Source of the DNA: Mycolicibacterium arabiense | Lineage (GTDB): Bacteria > Actinomycetota > Actinomycetes > Mycobacteriales > Mycobacteriaceae | Assembly: GCF_010731815.2 (NCBI RefSeq) | Contig: NZ_AP022593.1 | Location: 3,472,001 to 3,536,000 of the forward strand | Length of the DNA stretch: 64,000 nt | Reading direction: 5' to 3' | Shown here: piece by piece, positions 34,947 to 43,649 of the stretch | Position numbering within the stretch: the stretch's first letter is position 1 | Layout: every line of letters begins with the position of its first letter | Translations under genes and position numbers: made by a program | Notes under the pieces: generated by a model | What the model was told of the DNA's origin: nothing | Database searches by the model: none | Seen by the model: only the letters and a program-made list of their open reading frames with translations

Positions 34947-35438
34947 CTACTCCTCGGACTGAACGGCAGGTGCCGTCGGCTCCTGCGCACGTTCGACGAC
35001 CTCGATGCGTTGTGCTGCAGACTCCGCCGACCCCAGTGCCCCCTGCACGGTGATCTCCAGCAGGCCGCGATCCAACAGGGACGAAACCTGTTCGGCTCGA
35101 ACCGCCTTGGGCAGGGTGATCAGCCTGCGGAACTCGCCGTAGTACCGCTCGTGCACCAGGAACTCGACGTCCTCGGGCAGCTCCCGGCCCCGGGTGCCCG
35201 AGATCGTGAGCACACCGCGGCTAAAGCTCAGGCCGACGTTCGCGGGATCCACGCCGGCGAGTTCGACGCGGATCACCAGATCGTCGCCTCTGGCGAAGAT
35301 GTCGGTGACCGGCACCCACGCCGAGGCATGGGTGCGTTCGGCCTCGGGCGCACCGTGGATGCCGAGACCACGCATCCTGGTCAGTTCCGTGAAGTAGTCG
35401 GTGACGCCCTCGAAGACGTTGGGTCGCGAGCCGGGCAT
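34947..35438 (-). CDS. Hsp20/alpha-crystallin small heat-shock protein
   Basis: 163 residues with a central alpha-crystallin domain (~45-140): WVPVTDIFARGDDLVIRVEL, GVDPANVGLSFSRGVLTISG, and YYGEFRRLITLP. It is an ATP-independent chaperone that holds unfolded proteins. The start ATG 35438 (MPGSRPNVFE) has AAGGAG with good spacing; the longer frame upstream enters the neighbouring gene. The usual I-x-I/V tail is not evident. It lies 16 bases downstream of the betaine-type binding protein on the same strand. Confidence 0.85.
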   Translation of the reverse strand: MPGSRPNVFEGVTDYFTELTRMRGLGIHGAPEAERTHASAWVPVTDIFARGDDLVIRVELAGVDPANVGLSFSRGVLTISGTRGRELPEDVEFLVHERYYGEFRRLITLPKAVRAEQVSSLLDRGLLEITVQGALGSAESAAQRIEVVERAQEPTAPAVQSEE

Positions 35439-35454
35439 GTTTTCTCCTTGAGGG

Positions 35455-36384
35455 TCAGCGACGCAGCGGGGTAGAGAGATCGACGCTACGGAGGAACTCG
35501 CGTGCCACCTCGACATCCTCACGCCCATCGGTCACTTCGGCATTCAGTTTCACGATCGCGTCGGTGGTCAATCGTGCGTTGACGGCGTTGACCACCCGCA
35601 GGAGTTGCTCGGAGTCCACGCGCGCGAGCTTGTCCTTGGACACCACCATCGCGACGTTCTGCGAACCGAACAGGAGCCGGGGGTCTCGCAGCAGCGCATA
35701 GGCACCGCTGCCGAGTTGCGGGTCGGTGGTGAACGCGTTGACCGCGTCGACCTTCCCCTCGTCGAGGGCGTCGTACTGCGACCCGAGCGGTATCGGACGG
35801 AACTCGGCGTTGGTCAGTCCGTAGACCTGCCTGAGGCCATCGAGGCCGAGGTAGAGGTTCTCGAACTCGGGCCGGGCACCCAGCGTGAAGGCTCCGCGCG
35901 AGCGCAGGTCACCGATCTCCGTCAGCTTGTTCGCTGCGGCGTACTCCTTGGTCACTGCGATCGCGTCGGTGTTCTCGAACGGCGTCATCTCGCTGGTGAA
36001 CATGTCTTGCGAGTCGTAGAACTCCTCGACGCGGCGGTAGGTCTCCTGCGGATCGAGTCCGGACACGTGCTGCTTCGCGACGACCGAGAGCACGGTTCCC
36101 GTATAGGCCACGTAGCCGTCGATCTCGCCGGCGCGCAGGGCCTCGTCGAGCGCACCCGCCGGTCCGACGCCCTTGCGCAGATCGACCGCAAAGCCGTTGA
36201 TGCCCAGTGCCTGCTTCCACAGCTCGCCGAGGATTCTGGCCTCGGGAAAGGCCGGCGTGCCCAACGTGATTCGCAGCGCCGCACCCTGTGGCTGCTGGGA
36301 GGCGTCCTTCTCGGCGTTGGTGCCGCACGCCGCGAGCACGGTGACCAGGAGCAGCCCGGCCAGCGCCGAGGTGAGGCGTCTCAC
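35455..36384 (-). CDS. OpuAC/ProX-like substrate-binding lipoprotein
   Basis: 309 residues. The signal sequence ends in the lipobox VLAAC (C20), so it is a lipoprotein. The mature part matches quaternary-amine binding proteins of the OpuAC/ProX family: TLGTPAFPEARILGELWKQAL, GYVAYTGTVLSVVAK, and a late DPRLLFGSQNVAMVVSKD. It probably binds glycine betaine, choline or a similar compound. The GTG start at 36384 overlaps the stop of the BCCT gene by four bases. No ABC ATPase or permease partner is adjacent, which is unusual. Confidence 0.85.
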   Translation of the reverse strand: MRRLTSALAGLLLVTVLAACGTNAEKDASQQPQGAALRITLGTPAFPEARILGELWKQALGINGFAVDLRKGVGPAGALDEALRAGEIDGYVAYTGTVLSVVAKQHVSGLDPQETYRRVEEFYDSQDMFTSEMTPFENTDAIAVTKEYAAANKLTEIGDLRSRGAFTLGARPEFENLYLGLDGLRQVYGLTNAEFRPIPLGSQYDALDEGKVDAVNAFTTDPQLGSGAYALLRDPRLLFGSQNVAMVVSKDKLARVDSEQLLRVVNAVNARLTTDAIVKLNAEVTDGREDVEVAREFLRSVDLSTPLRR

Positions 36385-37952
36385 GGCGCGCGCTCCTCGC
36401 CCACGGTGACCGGCGCATCCCGGGGTCTGTCCACGATGTCGACCTGCAGGATCTCGGAGCCGTCCTCCTCGCGGAGCGCCTTGAACCATGCCCACGTCAC
36501 GGCCACCAGCACGAAGGTGAACGGGACGGCGCCCAGGATCGCCGCCTGCTGCAGGGCGACGAGTCCGCCGACGAGCAGCATCGCGCACGCGATGCCACCC
36601 ATCAGGATGCCGAAGATCACGGTGACGACCTTGGACGGTGCGATCGACCCCTTGCTGGCCATGGTCGACATGACGACCGCCGCGGCGTCGGCGCCGCTGA
36701 TGAAGAACAACGCGATCAGCAGAACGCAGATGAAGGACACGACGCCTGCCAGAGGCAGCGCGTCCAACGCGGTGAACAGCACCAGCTCAGGCGTCGCGAG
36801 GGAGCCGACGATGTCGGCGGCGCCGGTGCGCTGCAGTTCGATGCCCGTGCCGCCGACGATGGCGAACCACACGAACCCGAAGCCGGTGGGAGCCACCGCA
36901 ACTCCGACGATGAACTCGCGGATGGTGCGTCCACGTGAGATGCGGGCGACGAACATCCCCACGAAGGGTCCCCATGAGATCCACCACGCCCAGTAGAAGA
37001 TGGTCCAGCTGGCCATCCACGGTTCGTCACCGACGCCCGTCTGCACCGACATCGGGAACACCTGCATGATGTAGTTGCCGATCGACTCGATGCCGTTCGA
37101 GATGACCAAAACCGTACTGCCGCCGAATATCAGGAAGAAGAGGAAGACGCCGATCGTGGCGACCGATCCGAGATTGGCGAGGAACGTGATGCCCTTCTCC
37201 ACGCCGGAGGTGGCCGAGAGGATGAACATCGCCGTGACGGCGACGATGATCACCACGGCCACCACGTTGGACTTGGGCACTCCGAACAGGTAGTCCAGGC
37301 CACTGTTGAGCTGTAGTCCGTTCAGTCCCAACGCCGTTGCGGTGCCGAAGAGCGTGGCGACGATGGCCAGGCCGTCCACCAGGCGCCCCAGGGGTCGCGA
37401 CGGTGCGTCGGGTCCGAGGAACGGCGACAGCGTCGAACTGACGAGGATCGGCATGCCCCTCCGGTAGGCGAAATAGGCCATGGCGCCGCCCATCACGGCA
37501 TACATCGCCCACCCGTTGAAGCCCCAGTGGAAGTAGGTGTAGCGGAGCGCGACGAGCGCCGCCTCCTCGGTCTCGGGTGTGGCCAGCCCGTGCGGCGGAG
37601 CCGTCCAATGCGTGACGGGTTCCGCGACGCCGAAGAACAGTAGGCCGGCACCGAGCCCCGCGGCGAACATCATCGACACCCAGGAGAACGTGCTGAACTC
37701 CGGGCGGGAGTCGTCGGGGCCGAGCCGGATCCGACCCCACTTGCTGACCGCGAGGACGACGCACACCACCAGGACACCGGTCGCGAGGAGGATGAAGGCC
37801 CAGCTGAAGTTTCCGATGATCCAGTTGAGGGTGCTCGTCATGACTGAACCGAGACTCTGCGGCGAGATCAGCCCCCACCCGACGAAGAACGCGATGACCA
37901 CCGCCGAGCCCCACAGCACGGCGGGGTCCACGCCCTTGAGGTACCGGTTCAC
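36381..37952 (-). CDS. BCCT-family betaine/choline/carnitine transporter
   Basis: 523 residues with twelve predicted helices. Family signatures are MMFAAGLGAGLLFFGVAEP, THWTAPP, and WAWWISWGPFVGMFVARISR with GRTIREF. It is a sodium- or proton-coupled osmolyte carrier in the inner membrane. The GTG at 37952 was chosen because GGAGG lies just upstream; the open frame extends 30 codons further without similarity. The C-terminal tail (about 35 residues) is acidic. It is translationally coupled to the binding lipoprotein. Confidence 0.88.
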   Translation of the reverse strand: MNRYLKGVDPAVLWGSAVVIAFFVGWGLISPQSLGSVMTSTLNWIIGNFSWAFILLATGVLVVCVVLAVSKWGRIRLGPDDSRPEFSTFSWVSMMFAAGLGAGLLFFGVAEPVTHWTAPPHGLATPETEEAALVALRYTYFHWGFNGWAMYAVMGGAMAYFAYRRGMPILVSSTLSPFLGPDAPSRPLGRLVDGLAIVATLFGTATALGLNGLQLNSGLDYLFGVPKSNVVAVVIIVAVTAMFILSATSGVEKGITFLANLGSVATIGVFLFFLIFGGSTVLVISNGIESIGNYIMQVFPMSVQTGVGDEPWMASWTIFYWAWWISWGPFVGMFVARISRGRTIREFIVGVAVAPTGFGFVWFAIVGGTGIELQRTGAADIVGSLATPELVLFTALDALPLAGVVSFICVLLIALFFISGADAAAVVMSTMASKGSIAPSKVVTVIFGILMGGIACAMLLVGGLVALQQAAILGAVPFTFVLVAVTWAWFKALREEDGSEILQVDIVDRPRDAPVTVGEERAP

Positions 37953-38239
37953 GCGGCCTCCACTTCGATTGTCGGGCAGCGGTGCGGATACCGCGCACGC
38001 CCTCGTGCAGCTACCTTGTGGTCCTTTTGCTGGACGTGTCAATACATTGGGTCAAGCGAAACGCAGCAACCAATGAGCAACGACCTGCGCATCTGCAGCA
38101 CGCGGGCGCCACCGACGGATATCCTCTGGTTTGGGGTTTGCCCAGTCAGGGCAGCCGAACACTCGTGGCGTCGATAGGCGTTCAACGAAGCGAGCGGGGG
38201 CAGCGTGCTCGAGCACACGTCTCGTCCGGGTGAGCACCC

Positions 38240-39553
38240 ATGACACGAAGCCCTGTCACGCCGTCGCGCGAGGACCTGGATCGCGCAGTTGCCGGCACCG
38301 GCCTCAGGGCGGTGTTTCAGCCCATCGTCTCCCTTGCGGAGGGCCGCGTCGTCGGGTATGAGGCGTTGGCGCGCTGGCCCCACCTCAACGGCGTGCCACG
38401 CGAGGACGTCTTCACCTACGCCGTGCGAACCGGGCGGGCAGCCCTGCTCGAACGTCACTGCATCGAGGCAGCCATCGGTGGCGCACGGGCCGCCGGGCTG
38501 GCGCCGGGCTCCACGCTCTTCATCAACTGCGAGGCGACCGCGCCGTTCCTCAGTCGATCCGACAGCGACGTCTTGGCCGAGGGCGCCGAACGGTTCCGGC
38601 TGGTCTTCGAAGTCACCGAGCGGAGCCTGCTCGCGCACCCGCCCGACCTGCTTCGCAAGGTCGTCGCGCTGCGGGAGGAGGGCTTCGCCATCGCACTCGA
38701 CGACGTTGGCGCCGACATGAACGCGCTCGCACTGCTCGACGTGCTGGCGCCCGACGTCATCAAACTCGACATGTCGCTGGTCCAGTCGCGGCCGCACTAT
38801 GAACAGGCCCGAACGTGGGCAGCGGTGCTGGCCCACCACGAGCGCGCCGGTGCACGCGTGCTTGCAGAGGGCATCGAGACGGTCGAACACCTCGATCGCG
38901 CTCTCGCTCTCGGCGCAACCCTCGGCCAGGGCTATCGCTTCGGGCATCCCGGTCCGTTGGGTCGCAACGCGACGGCGGAGGTCCCGTCGCCGCCGATCCG
39001 GACTCAAGACCCGTGCGTCGACTTCGGGTCGCCGTTCGACGCGGTCGCGAAACAGCAGTCCACGCCGAGGGACTCCGTACCCGTCGCGACACACCGGCAC
39101 GACAAGGCCACCGTGTTGGCGCTGTCGCGGTACCTCGAGCAGCAGGCGTTGGAGGCGAGCGACCCCCCGATGGTTCTCACCGCGCTTCAGGAGGCTCAGT
39201 ACTTCGACGGCGAGACCCGAGCGCGGTACGAACGTCTCGCGATGCGTTCGCCACTCGTGGCGATCTTCGGCCGCGACGTCGCAGACCACCTCGGCTCGGG
39301 GATTCACGGTGTGCGTTTCGACCGCGACGACTCGCTGCAGGACCAATGGATCGTCCTCGCGTTGGGAGCGAACATCGCGACGGCCTTGGTGTCGCGCGAG
39401 GTTCCGGCCCACAACGGGTCAGGCGATGCCGGCGGCCGCGTCTTCGACGTGACCTCGATCAACGACAGGACCATGGTGACGGGGGTAGCGCGCCAACTGC
39501 TCAGCCGCATGCTGACGCCGGCGCACCCGAACCATCGACGTCTGCTCAACTGA
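38240..39553 (+). CDS. EAL c-di-GMP phosphodiesterase with DICT-like sensor
   Basis: 437 residues. The EAL domain (~15-245) retains the key residues: E41 in YEALAR, FINCEAT, FEVTER, ALDDVGADMN, IKLDMS and AEGIET. It should therefore hydrolyse c-di-GMP, although DDVG replaces the common DDFG. The C-terminal part (~280-430) resembles a DICT sensory domain, with DKATVLALSRYLEQQAL and YFDGETRARYERLA. No membrane helix. With the PAS-GGDEF gene at 27770-29485 it gives the window both arms of c-di-GMP turnover. Start ATG 38240. Confidence 0.85.
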   Translation: MTRSPVTPSREDLDRAVAGTGLRAVFQPIVSLAEGRVVGYEALARWPHLNGVPREDVFTYAVRTGRAALLERHCIEAAIGGARAAGLAPGSTLFINCEATAPFLSRSDSDVLAEGAERFRLVFEVTERSLLAHPPDLLRKVVALREEGFAIALDDVGADMNALALLDVLAPDVIKLDMSLVQSRPHYEQARTWAAVLAHHERAGARVLAEGIETVEHLDRALALGATLGQGYRFGHPGPLGRNATAEVPSPPIRTQDPCVDFGSPFDAVAKQQSTPRDSVPVATHRHDKATVLALSRYLEQQALEASDPPMVLTALQEAQYFDGETRARYERLAMRSPLVAIFGRDVADHLGSGIHGVRFDRDDSLQDQWIVLALGANIATALVSREVPAHNGSGDAGGRVFDVTSINDRTMVTGVARQLLSRMLTPAHPNHRRLLN

Positions 39554-39656
39554 GCACCCCCGCGGGCGACACTGACACCGTCGGCGTCGTTTCGACGCGA
39601 AATCCCTGGGTATCGCCGCCATTACCCTTCCAGCAGACCACCAGGGAGTTCAAGGC

Positions 39657-40328
39657 ATGAGGACAGAGAAGCTGGTGGTCGCCGTTGCGGCCGCCGCAGT
39701 CGCATTCGGCATCGGCGCCGCTCCCTCGGCATTGGCAGCGGGCAATGTTCAGACAGTGGGCATCGAGGAACTATTGAGAGACCCCAATGGCACCGAGATC
39801 GCCTACACGGTGACCAAGATCGTCCCCAGCGGTGATCCCGTCGCCTACCCGGTCGGTGGCCGACTGTACGAGGCCACTGTGATGGCCGGAGCCCTACGGG
39901 GAATCGTCAACCCGGTGGTCCCGTTCTTCAACGCCCGTTCCGCGGGCGGGGCCAACTACCCTGCACTCGTTCGGGTATCGACGCTCAGCGCAGGCCCACT
40001 CTTCGAAGGCAGCACCACGACCGGAAAGGTCTACTTCGACGTGGTGGGCGACCCGCCGAACAGCGTGGTCTACGACAACGGACCCGAGGACCTATTGACC
40101 TGGGTCCAAGCCGGCGACGCGATGCCGGGCGGAGCCACCGGTGGTGGCTCCACAGGCGGGGGCAGTGGGTCCGAGGGAGTGATGGGATCGACCGGGCCGA
40201 ACGACGTCAGCCCGTCGACGACCGGCGGTGAATCCGGTAATACGGGCGAAGAGGGCACCGAAGGCGGCGGCGGGAATCTCGATTCCGGTGGCGGTGCCGG
40301 CGCACCGAACGGTGACACCGGCGACTGA
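39657..40328 (+). CDS. MPT63-family secreted protein with Gly/Glu-rich tail
   Basis: 223 residues. A Sec signal peptide ends near ALAAG (~28). The DUF1942/MPT63 immunoglobulin-like domain (~30-155) is recognised by AYPVGGRLYEATV, NPVVPFFNARSAGG, TTTGKVYFDV and NGPEDLLTW, all shared with M. tuberculosis MPT63 (159 residues). Residues ~160-223 are an extra acidic Gly/Ser/Thr/Glu-rich tail not found in MPT63 itself. Function of the family is unknown. Start ATG 39657. Confidence 0.85.
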   Translation: MRTEKLVVAVAAAAVAFGIGAAPSALAAGNVQTVGIEELLRDPNGTEIAYTVTKIVPSGDPVAYPVGGRLYEATVMAGALRGIVNPVVPFFNARSAGGANYPALVRVSTLSAGPLFEGSTTTGKVYFDVVGDPPNSVVYDNGPEDLLTWVQAGDAMPGGATGGGSTGGGSGSEGVMGSTGPNDVSPSTTGGESGNTGEEGTEGGGGNLDSGGGAGAPNGDTGD

Positions 40329-40347
40329 TTCTTCGAGCGGCGTCGGG

Positions 40348-40572
40348 TCACCGTCCCATTGCGACGGGCGGCTCGGTCATCGCCAAGATTCGTTCGTCGA
40401 GTAGTTGCTCGACGCGACGGGTAGATCCTTGCGCGCCGTCGTCATGCACGACGTCCCACACCGCAGTCATTAGCTCCGCATCGATGTCTCCCAGCTCGCG
40501 CACCACTGAATCATAAGAGCGAGCCGGTAGGTCAGCGCGTCGAGGAGAAATCGATGCCCGAACGCGCCGCAC
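40348..40572 (-). CDS. small hypothetical protein
   Basis: 74 residues, not recognised. The GTG start at 40572 follows the stop of the carotenoid oxygenase gene with no gap (TGAGTG), which suggests translational coupling. The composition is plausible for a helical protein (YDSVVRELGDIDAELMTAVWD, then RRVEQLLDERIL). A shorter start at the internal Met (~35) is possible. No domain or membrane segment is seen. Confidence 0.4.
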   Translation of the reverse strand: MRRVRASISPRRADLPARSYDSVVRELGDIDAELMTAVWDVVHDDGAQGSTRRVEQLLDERILAMTEPPVAMGR

Positions 40573-42018
40573 TCAGCCGACCGGCGTCGGTACCCAGTTC
40601 CCGTGGAACCCCGCGGGCACTCGGTGTGGCAGCTTGACGGCGGCGATCTGGTCCAGCGTCCTGGCGTCGAGGATCGCCAGCTCGCTGCGGTCCGTCGGCC
40701 GATCGTAGACGTACCCCATCAGCACGCCGTCGTCCTCGGCGGCGTCGGGTGCGGACGGATGAAACACGAACTCGCCCAACGCCTTCTCGACGCCGAACGA
40801 TCGCGCCTGGCTGTCTCCGCCCACGAAGTCGTGCTTGAGCAGCGTGCCGGCACCGGCGGTGCCCTCACCGACCGCAGGCGCGTAGCCGTACCGGTGCCGC
40901 TTGCCGACGAGGCGCTCGTCGACACGGGGGAACTCCTGCGCCCGATCGTCGATTCGTGACTCGCGCACCTTGCCGTCGGCGAGGTCGACCGTCCAGCGGT
41001 CCAGCGTGGGTGGACCCTCGTTCGGCCCGAGGTGGTCGGTGTCGAACATCTTCGGGTGGCGGATGACGTCGAGCACGACGGTGTCTCCGTCGTCGTAGGC
41101 GTTCATCGGGTGGAAGACGTAGCAGGGTTCGACGTCGAACCAGCGAACGTCGGCGCTACCGCCGTCGCGCGGCATGACCCCGACCCTCGCGGGATAGCGA
41201 GCATTCCACGAGTAGGGGAAGCGCCGGTCGGCGCTCATTCCCGATGGCGTCCTGGCGCTGATCGGATCGGGTATGCGAACCCGACCGATCAACGCCGACA
41301 ACAGGAGCCGGGCGGGCAGCCGTAGTCCGCGCGGCACGGTCATCTCCGCAGCCTGGCGGCTGTCGAACGTCACCGGGAGGTCGTAGAAGACGACGTGACG
41401 CTCGGTCAGCGAGAAGTCGTGCATCATCGGGCTGCCGGTGACCTCGATGTCGACGGTGCGCCGCGCGCGGCCGTCGACGCCGATCACCGAGTACTGCACG
41501 GTGTTGCCGCGGTACAGGTTGTACGAGACCGCATGCAGTTCGCCGGTTTCCGGGTCGCGCTTCGGGTGGGCGGTGTAGCCACCGGTGATCGTGCCGTCGA
41601 AGTCGCACGGTCCGACGGTGTCCAGTTCGTCGGTCAGTTCAAAGGTGGCGACGCCGCCCTCGACCAGCGCGAGGGTCTTGCCCGCGTGACCGACGACGTT
41701 GGTGTTGGCGCCCATTCCCGAGATTCCGAAGTGTCGGTATGACGGCGTCTCCCCGAGCATGCGGGCGGCATGTGGGCTGCGTACCCAGCGGTTGCGATAC
41801 CACTGCGCCTTGCCGTCGCGGAGGCGCATGCCGTGCACCATTCCGTCGCCGATGAACCAGTGGTAGAGCTCGGGATCGATCTCGCCAATGGGGTTTGGAC
41901 CGTTGCGCAGATACCGCCCGTCGAGGTACTCGGGGATGGCGCCGGTCACCTCGAGGTCGGTGAGCGTGAACTCCTCGCTCACCGGTGCGAACGAATCTTC
42001 CAGGTAGCGATTGGTCAT
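40573..42018 (-). CDS. carotenoid oxygenase (RPE65 family)
   Basis: 481 residues. It belongs to the iron(II) carotenoid/stilbene cleavage dioxygenases. N-terminal GRYLRNGPNPIGE and HWFIGDGMVHGMRL are family hallmarks. Candidate iron-binding histidines lie in YTAHPKRDPETGE, MMHDFSLTERHVVFYD, FHPMNAYDDGD and the terminal FHGNW. It would oxidatively cleave a C=C bond of a carotenoid, apocarotenoid or stilbene. It diverges from a TetR gene, with two palindromes between, so it is probably induced by its substrate. Start ATG 42018. Confidence 0.92.
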   Translation of the reverse strand: MTNRYLEDSFAPVSEEFTLTDLEVTGAIPEYLDGRYLRNGPNPIGEIDPELYHWFIGDGMVHGMRLRDGKAQWYRNRWVRSPHAARMLGETPSYRHFGISGMGANTNVVGHAGKTLALVEGGVATFELTDELDTVGPCDFDGTITGGYTAHPKRDPETGELHAVSYNLYRGNTVQYSVIGVDGRARRTVDIEVTGSPMMHDFSLTERHVVFYDLPVTFDSRQAAEMTVPRGLRLPARLLLSALIGRVRIPDPISARTPSGMSADRRFPYSWNARYPARVGVMPRDGGSADVRWFDVEPCYVFHPMNAYDDGDTVVLDVIRHPKMFDTDHLGPNEGPPTLDRWTVDLADGKVRESRIDDRAQEFPRVDERLVGKRHRYGYAPAVGEGTAGAGTLLKHDFVGGDSQARSFGVEKALGEFVFHPSAPDAAEDDGVLMGYVYDRPTDRSELAILDARTLDQIAAVKLPHRVPAGFHGNWVPTPVG

Positions 42019-42030
42019 GACTTGCCTTCC

Positions 42031-42069
42031 ATAACGGTGTTATGCGCTACCCATGTATAACAGCGTTAT
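42031..42069. promoter_or_regulatory. twin TetR operators
   Basis: Two 13-base palindromes of the form ATAAC-nnn-GTTAT lie at 42031-42043 and 42057-42069, centres 26 bases apart. They are between the divergent carotenoid oxygenase and TetR starts. They are almost certainly the binding sites of that TetR protein. Confidence 0.75.
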
Positions 42070-42084
42070 GGCAAGCTCGCAAGG

Positions 42085-42738
42085 GTGAGTGACGTTCGTG
42101 AGCGATTGATCGACGGCGGCCTGCGGCTCCTGGAACGTGACGGTCTCCAGTCGCTCAGCGTGCGCAACCTGGCCACCGAGGTCGGTACGTCGACCATGGC
42201 GGTCTACACGCACTTCGGCGGGATGACCGGCGTGATCGAGGCCGTTGCGAGCGAGGCCTTTTCACGCTTCGCCCACGCCTTGACCGATGCCGAGCAGACC
42301 GACGACCCCGTCGCGGACTTCTTCGTGATGGGCGCCGCCTACCGCAGGTTCGCGCTTGCGAACCCCCAGCGATACCAACTCATCTTCGGCGCCGCCGCGC
42401 CGACGTCGGTCGCCGGCTCCCGCACCGACGTCACCAGCACCGGAAGCGCCACCGATCGTTCCGAATCGGCGGCGTCGTTCGATGCGCTGCGCGAAGCCGT
42501 GCGGCGGATGATCGCGGCAGGCCGCATCCGCGACGACGGAGAGCTGAACATCGCCGGCCGCCTCTGGAGCCTGGTCCACGGCGCGGTGATGCTGGAGTTG
42601 GCCGGTTTCTTCGGGCACGAGGGCCACGGCCTCACCCACGTCCTGGCCCCACTGACGGTCGACACCATCGTCGGGATGGGCGACGAGCGTGATGACACGA
42701 TCGAATCCCTGAGCAGGGCAATGTCTTTGGTCCCGTGA
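42085..42738 (+). CDS. TetR-family repressor of carotenoid oxygenase
   Basis: 217 residues. The N-terminal HTH has RLIDGGLRLLERDGLQSLSVRNLATEVGTSTMAVYTHFGG, of which SVRNLATEVGTSTMAVYTHF is the recognition region. The C-terminal domain is TetR_C-like (LANPQRYQLIFG). The GTG start at 42085 lies only 15 bases after the second operator. The ATG at 42068 is not usable because its frame stops quickly. Likely autoregulated and repressing the divergent oxygenase gene. Confidence 0.88.
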   Translation: MSDVRERLIDGGLRLLERDGLQSLSVRNLATEVGTSTMAVYTHFGGMTGVIEAVASEAFSRFAHALTDAEQTDDPVADFFVMGAAYRRFALANPQRYQLIFGAAAPTSVAGSRTDVTSTGSATDRSESAASFDALREAVRRMIAAGRIRDDGELNIAGRLWSLVHGAVMLELAGFFGHEGHGLTHVLAPLTVDTIVGMGDERDDTIESLSRAMSLVP

Positions 42739-42837
42739 CCGGTCGAGTGGTCCTGGAGTGTCGATCGCGAAGGCCTGGGCAGCGGCGTCGTCCAGGTGAC
42801 CGACGCGGGTCTGCCCGGTCGGAGAGACGGTAGCCTA

Positions 42838-42846
42838 ACTGATATC
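42838..42846. promoter_or_regulatory. GATATC element upstream of the FCD regulator
   Basis: ACTGATATC lies 35 bases before the regulator start and recurs (CTGATATC) before the downstream carrier gene. It is a likely autoregulatory half of a shared operator. Confidence 0.4.
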
Positions 42847-42880
42847 CGAGAAGTTGCTGCCGGAACCGTACGGAGGATCG

Positions 42881-43552
42881 ATGCGCACGCTCTTGTCACA
42901 CGAGACAGGTGCCGCCATTCGAGCCTTCATCGTCGACAATCGGCTCAAGCCTGGAGATCCGCTGCCGTCGGAAGCCGAGCTGGCAGCGCTGCTCGACGTA
43001 GGCAAGACCTCGGTCCGCGAAGGACTCCGACGACTCGAAGCCCACGGCGTCGTCGAGGTCCGGCGCGGCAAGGGTCTCTTCGTGGGCGCGTTCAGCTTCG
43101 GGCCGCTCATCGAGCAGTTGCCCTACGGCCTCCAGACCGACAGCGTGCCGTTGGCACAACTCTTGCAGACCCGACGCGCACTCGAGGAGGGCCTCATCGG
43201 TGAGGTCGCGAAGGTCATCACCGACGAAGAGTTGAAGGAGCTGGACGGGCTGGTCGACGAGATGCGCGCCAACGTCGAGCACGGACGCGTACCTGCCGAG
43301 GTCGATCAAGCCTTTCACCAGGCGCTCTTCGCTCCGCTGGGGAACCCGTTCGTCCTGCAGCTCATCGACGTGTTCTGGACGATCTTCCGCAAGGCGTCCG
43401 ATCACGTCGTACTCGATCTCCGCCGGCCCACGGCCGAGGACCATGCCGCGATCGTCGACGCACTCCGATCGGGTGACCCCGCCGAGATGACGCGCGCCGT
43501 TGCACGGCACTTCGAGGATCTGCAGCGCAGCCTCGATACCCACACGCCATAG
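42881..43552 (+). CDS. GntR/FadR (FCD) regulator, NanR-like position
   Basis: 223 residues. Winged HTH: LKPGDPLPSEAELAALLDVG, KTSVREGLRRLEAHGVVEVR. FCD ligand domain: VDQAFHQALFAPLGNPFVL and DHAAIVDALRSGD. ATG 42881 has GGAGG with proper spacing. It precedes a NanT-like carrier and NanA-like aldolase on the same strand. GATATC-containing elements precede both its own start and the carrier gene, so it is the probable regulator of the module. Confidence 0.85.
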   Translation: MRTLLSHETGAAIRAFIVDNRLKPGDPLPSEAELAALLDVGKTSVREGLRRLEAHGVVEVRRGKGLFVGAFSFGPLIEQLPYGLQTDSVPLAQLLQTRRALEEGLIGEVAKVITDEELKELDGLVDEMRANVEHGRVPAEVDQAFHQALFAPLGNPFVLQLIDVFWTIFRKASDHVVLDLRRPTAEDHAAIVDALRSGDPAEMTRAVARHFEDLQRSLDTHTP

Positions 43553-43601
43553 GTACCGCCCAGCCGGGGGGTTGTTGTGACCTGTGTCATGCATTACCGT
43601 C

Positions 43602-43633
43602 CAGATATCCGTTCACACATATCTGATATCTGA
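43602..43633. promoter_or_regulatory. putative operator upstream of the NanT-like gene
   Basis: CAGATATCCG (43602-43611) and ATATCTGATATCTGAT (43619-43634) form overlapping GATATC palindromes just before the ribosome binding site (TTGGAGG) of the carrier gene. The same CTGATATC core precedes the FCD regulator gene. Confidence 0.5.
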
Positions 43634-43649
43634 TTGGAGGTGCTGGCCA

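Noticed and set aside
42796..43203. Plus-strand open frame overlapping the FCD regulator
   Set aside because: Out-of-frame Arg-rich shadow. The FadR-family protein in the neighbouring frame is clearly real.
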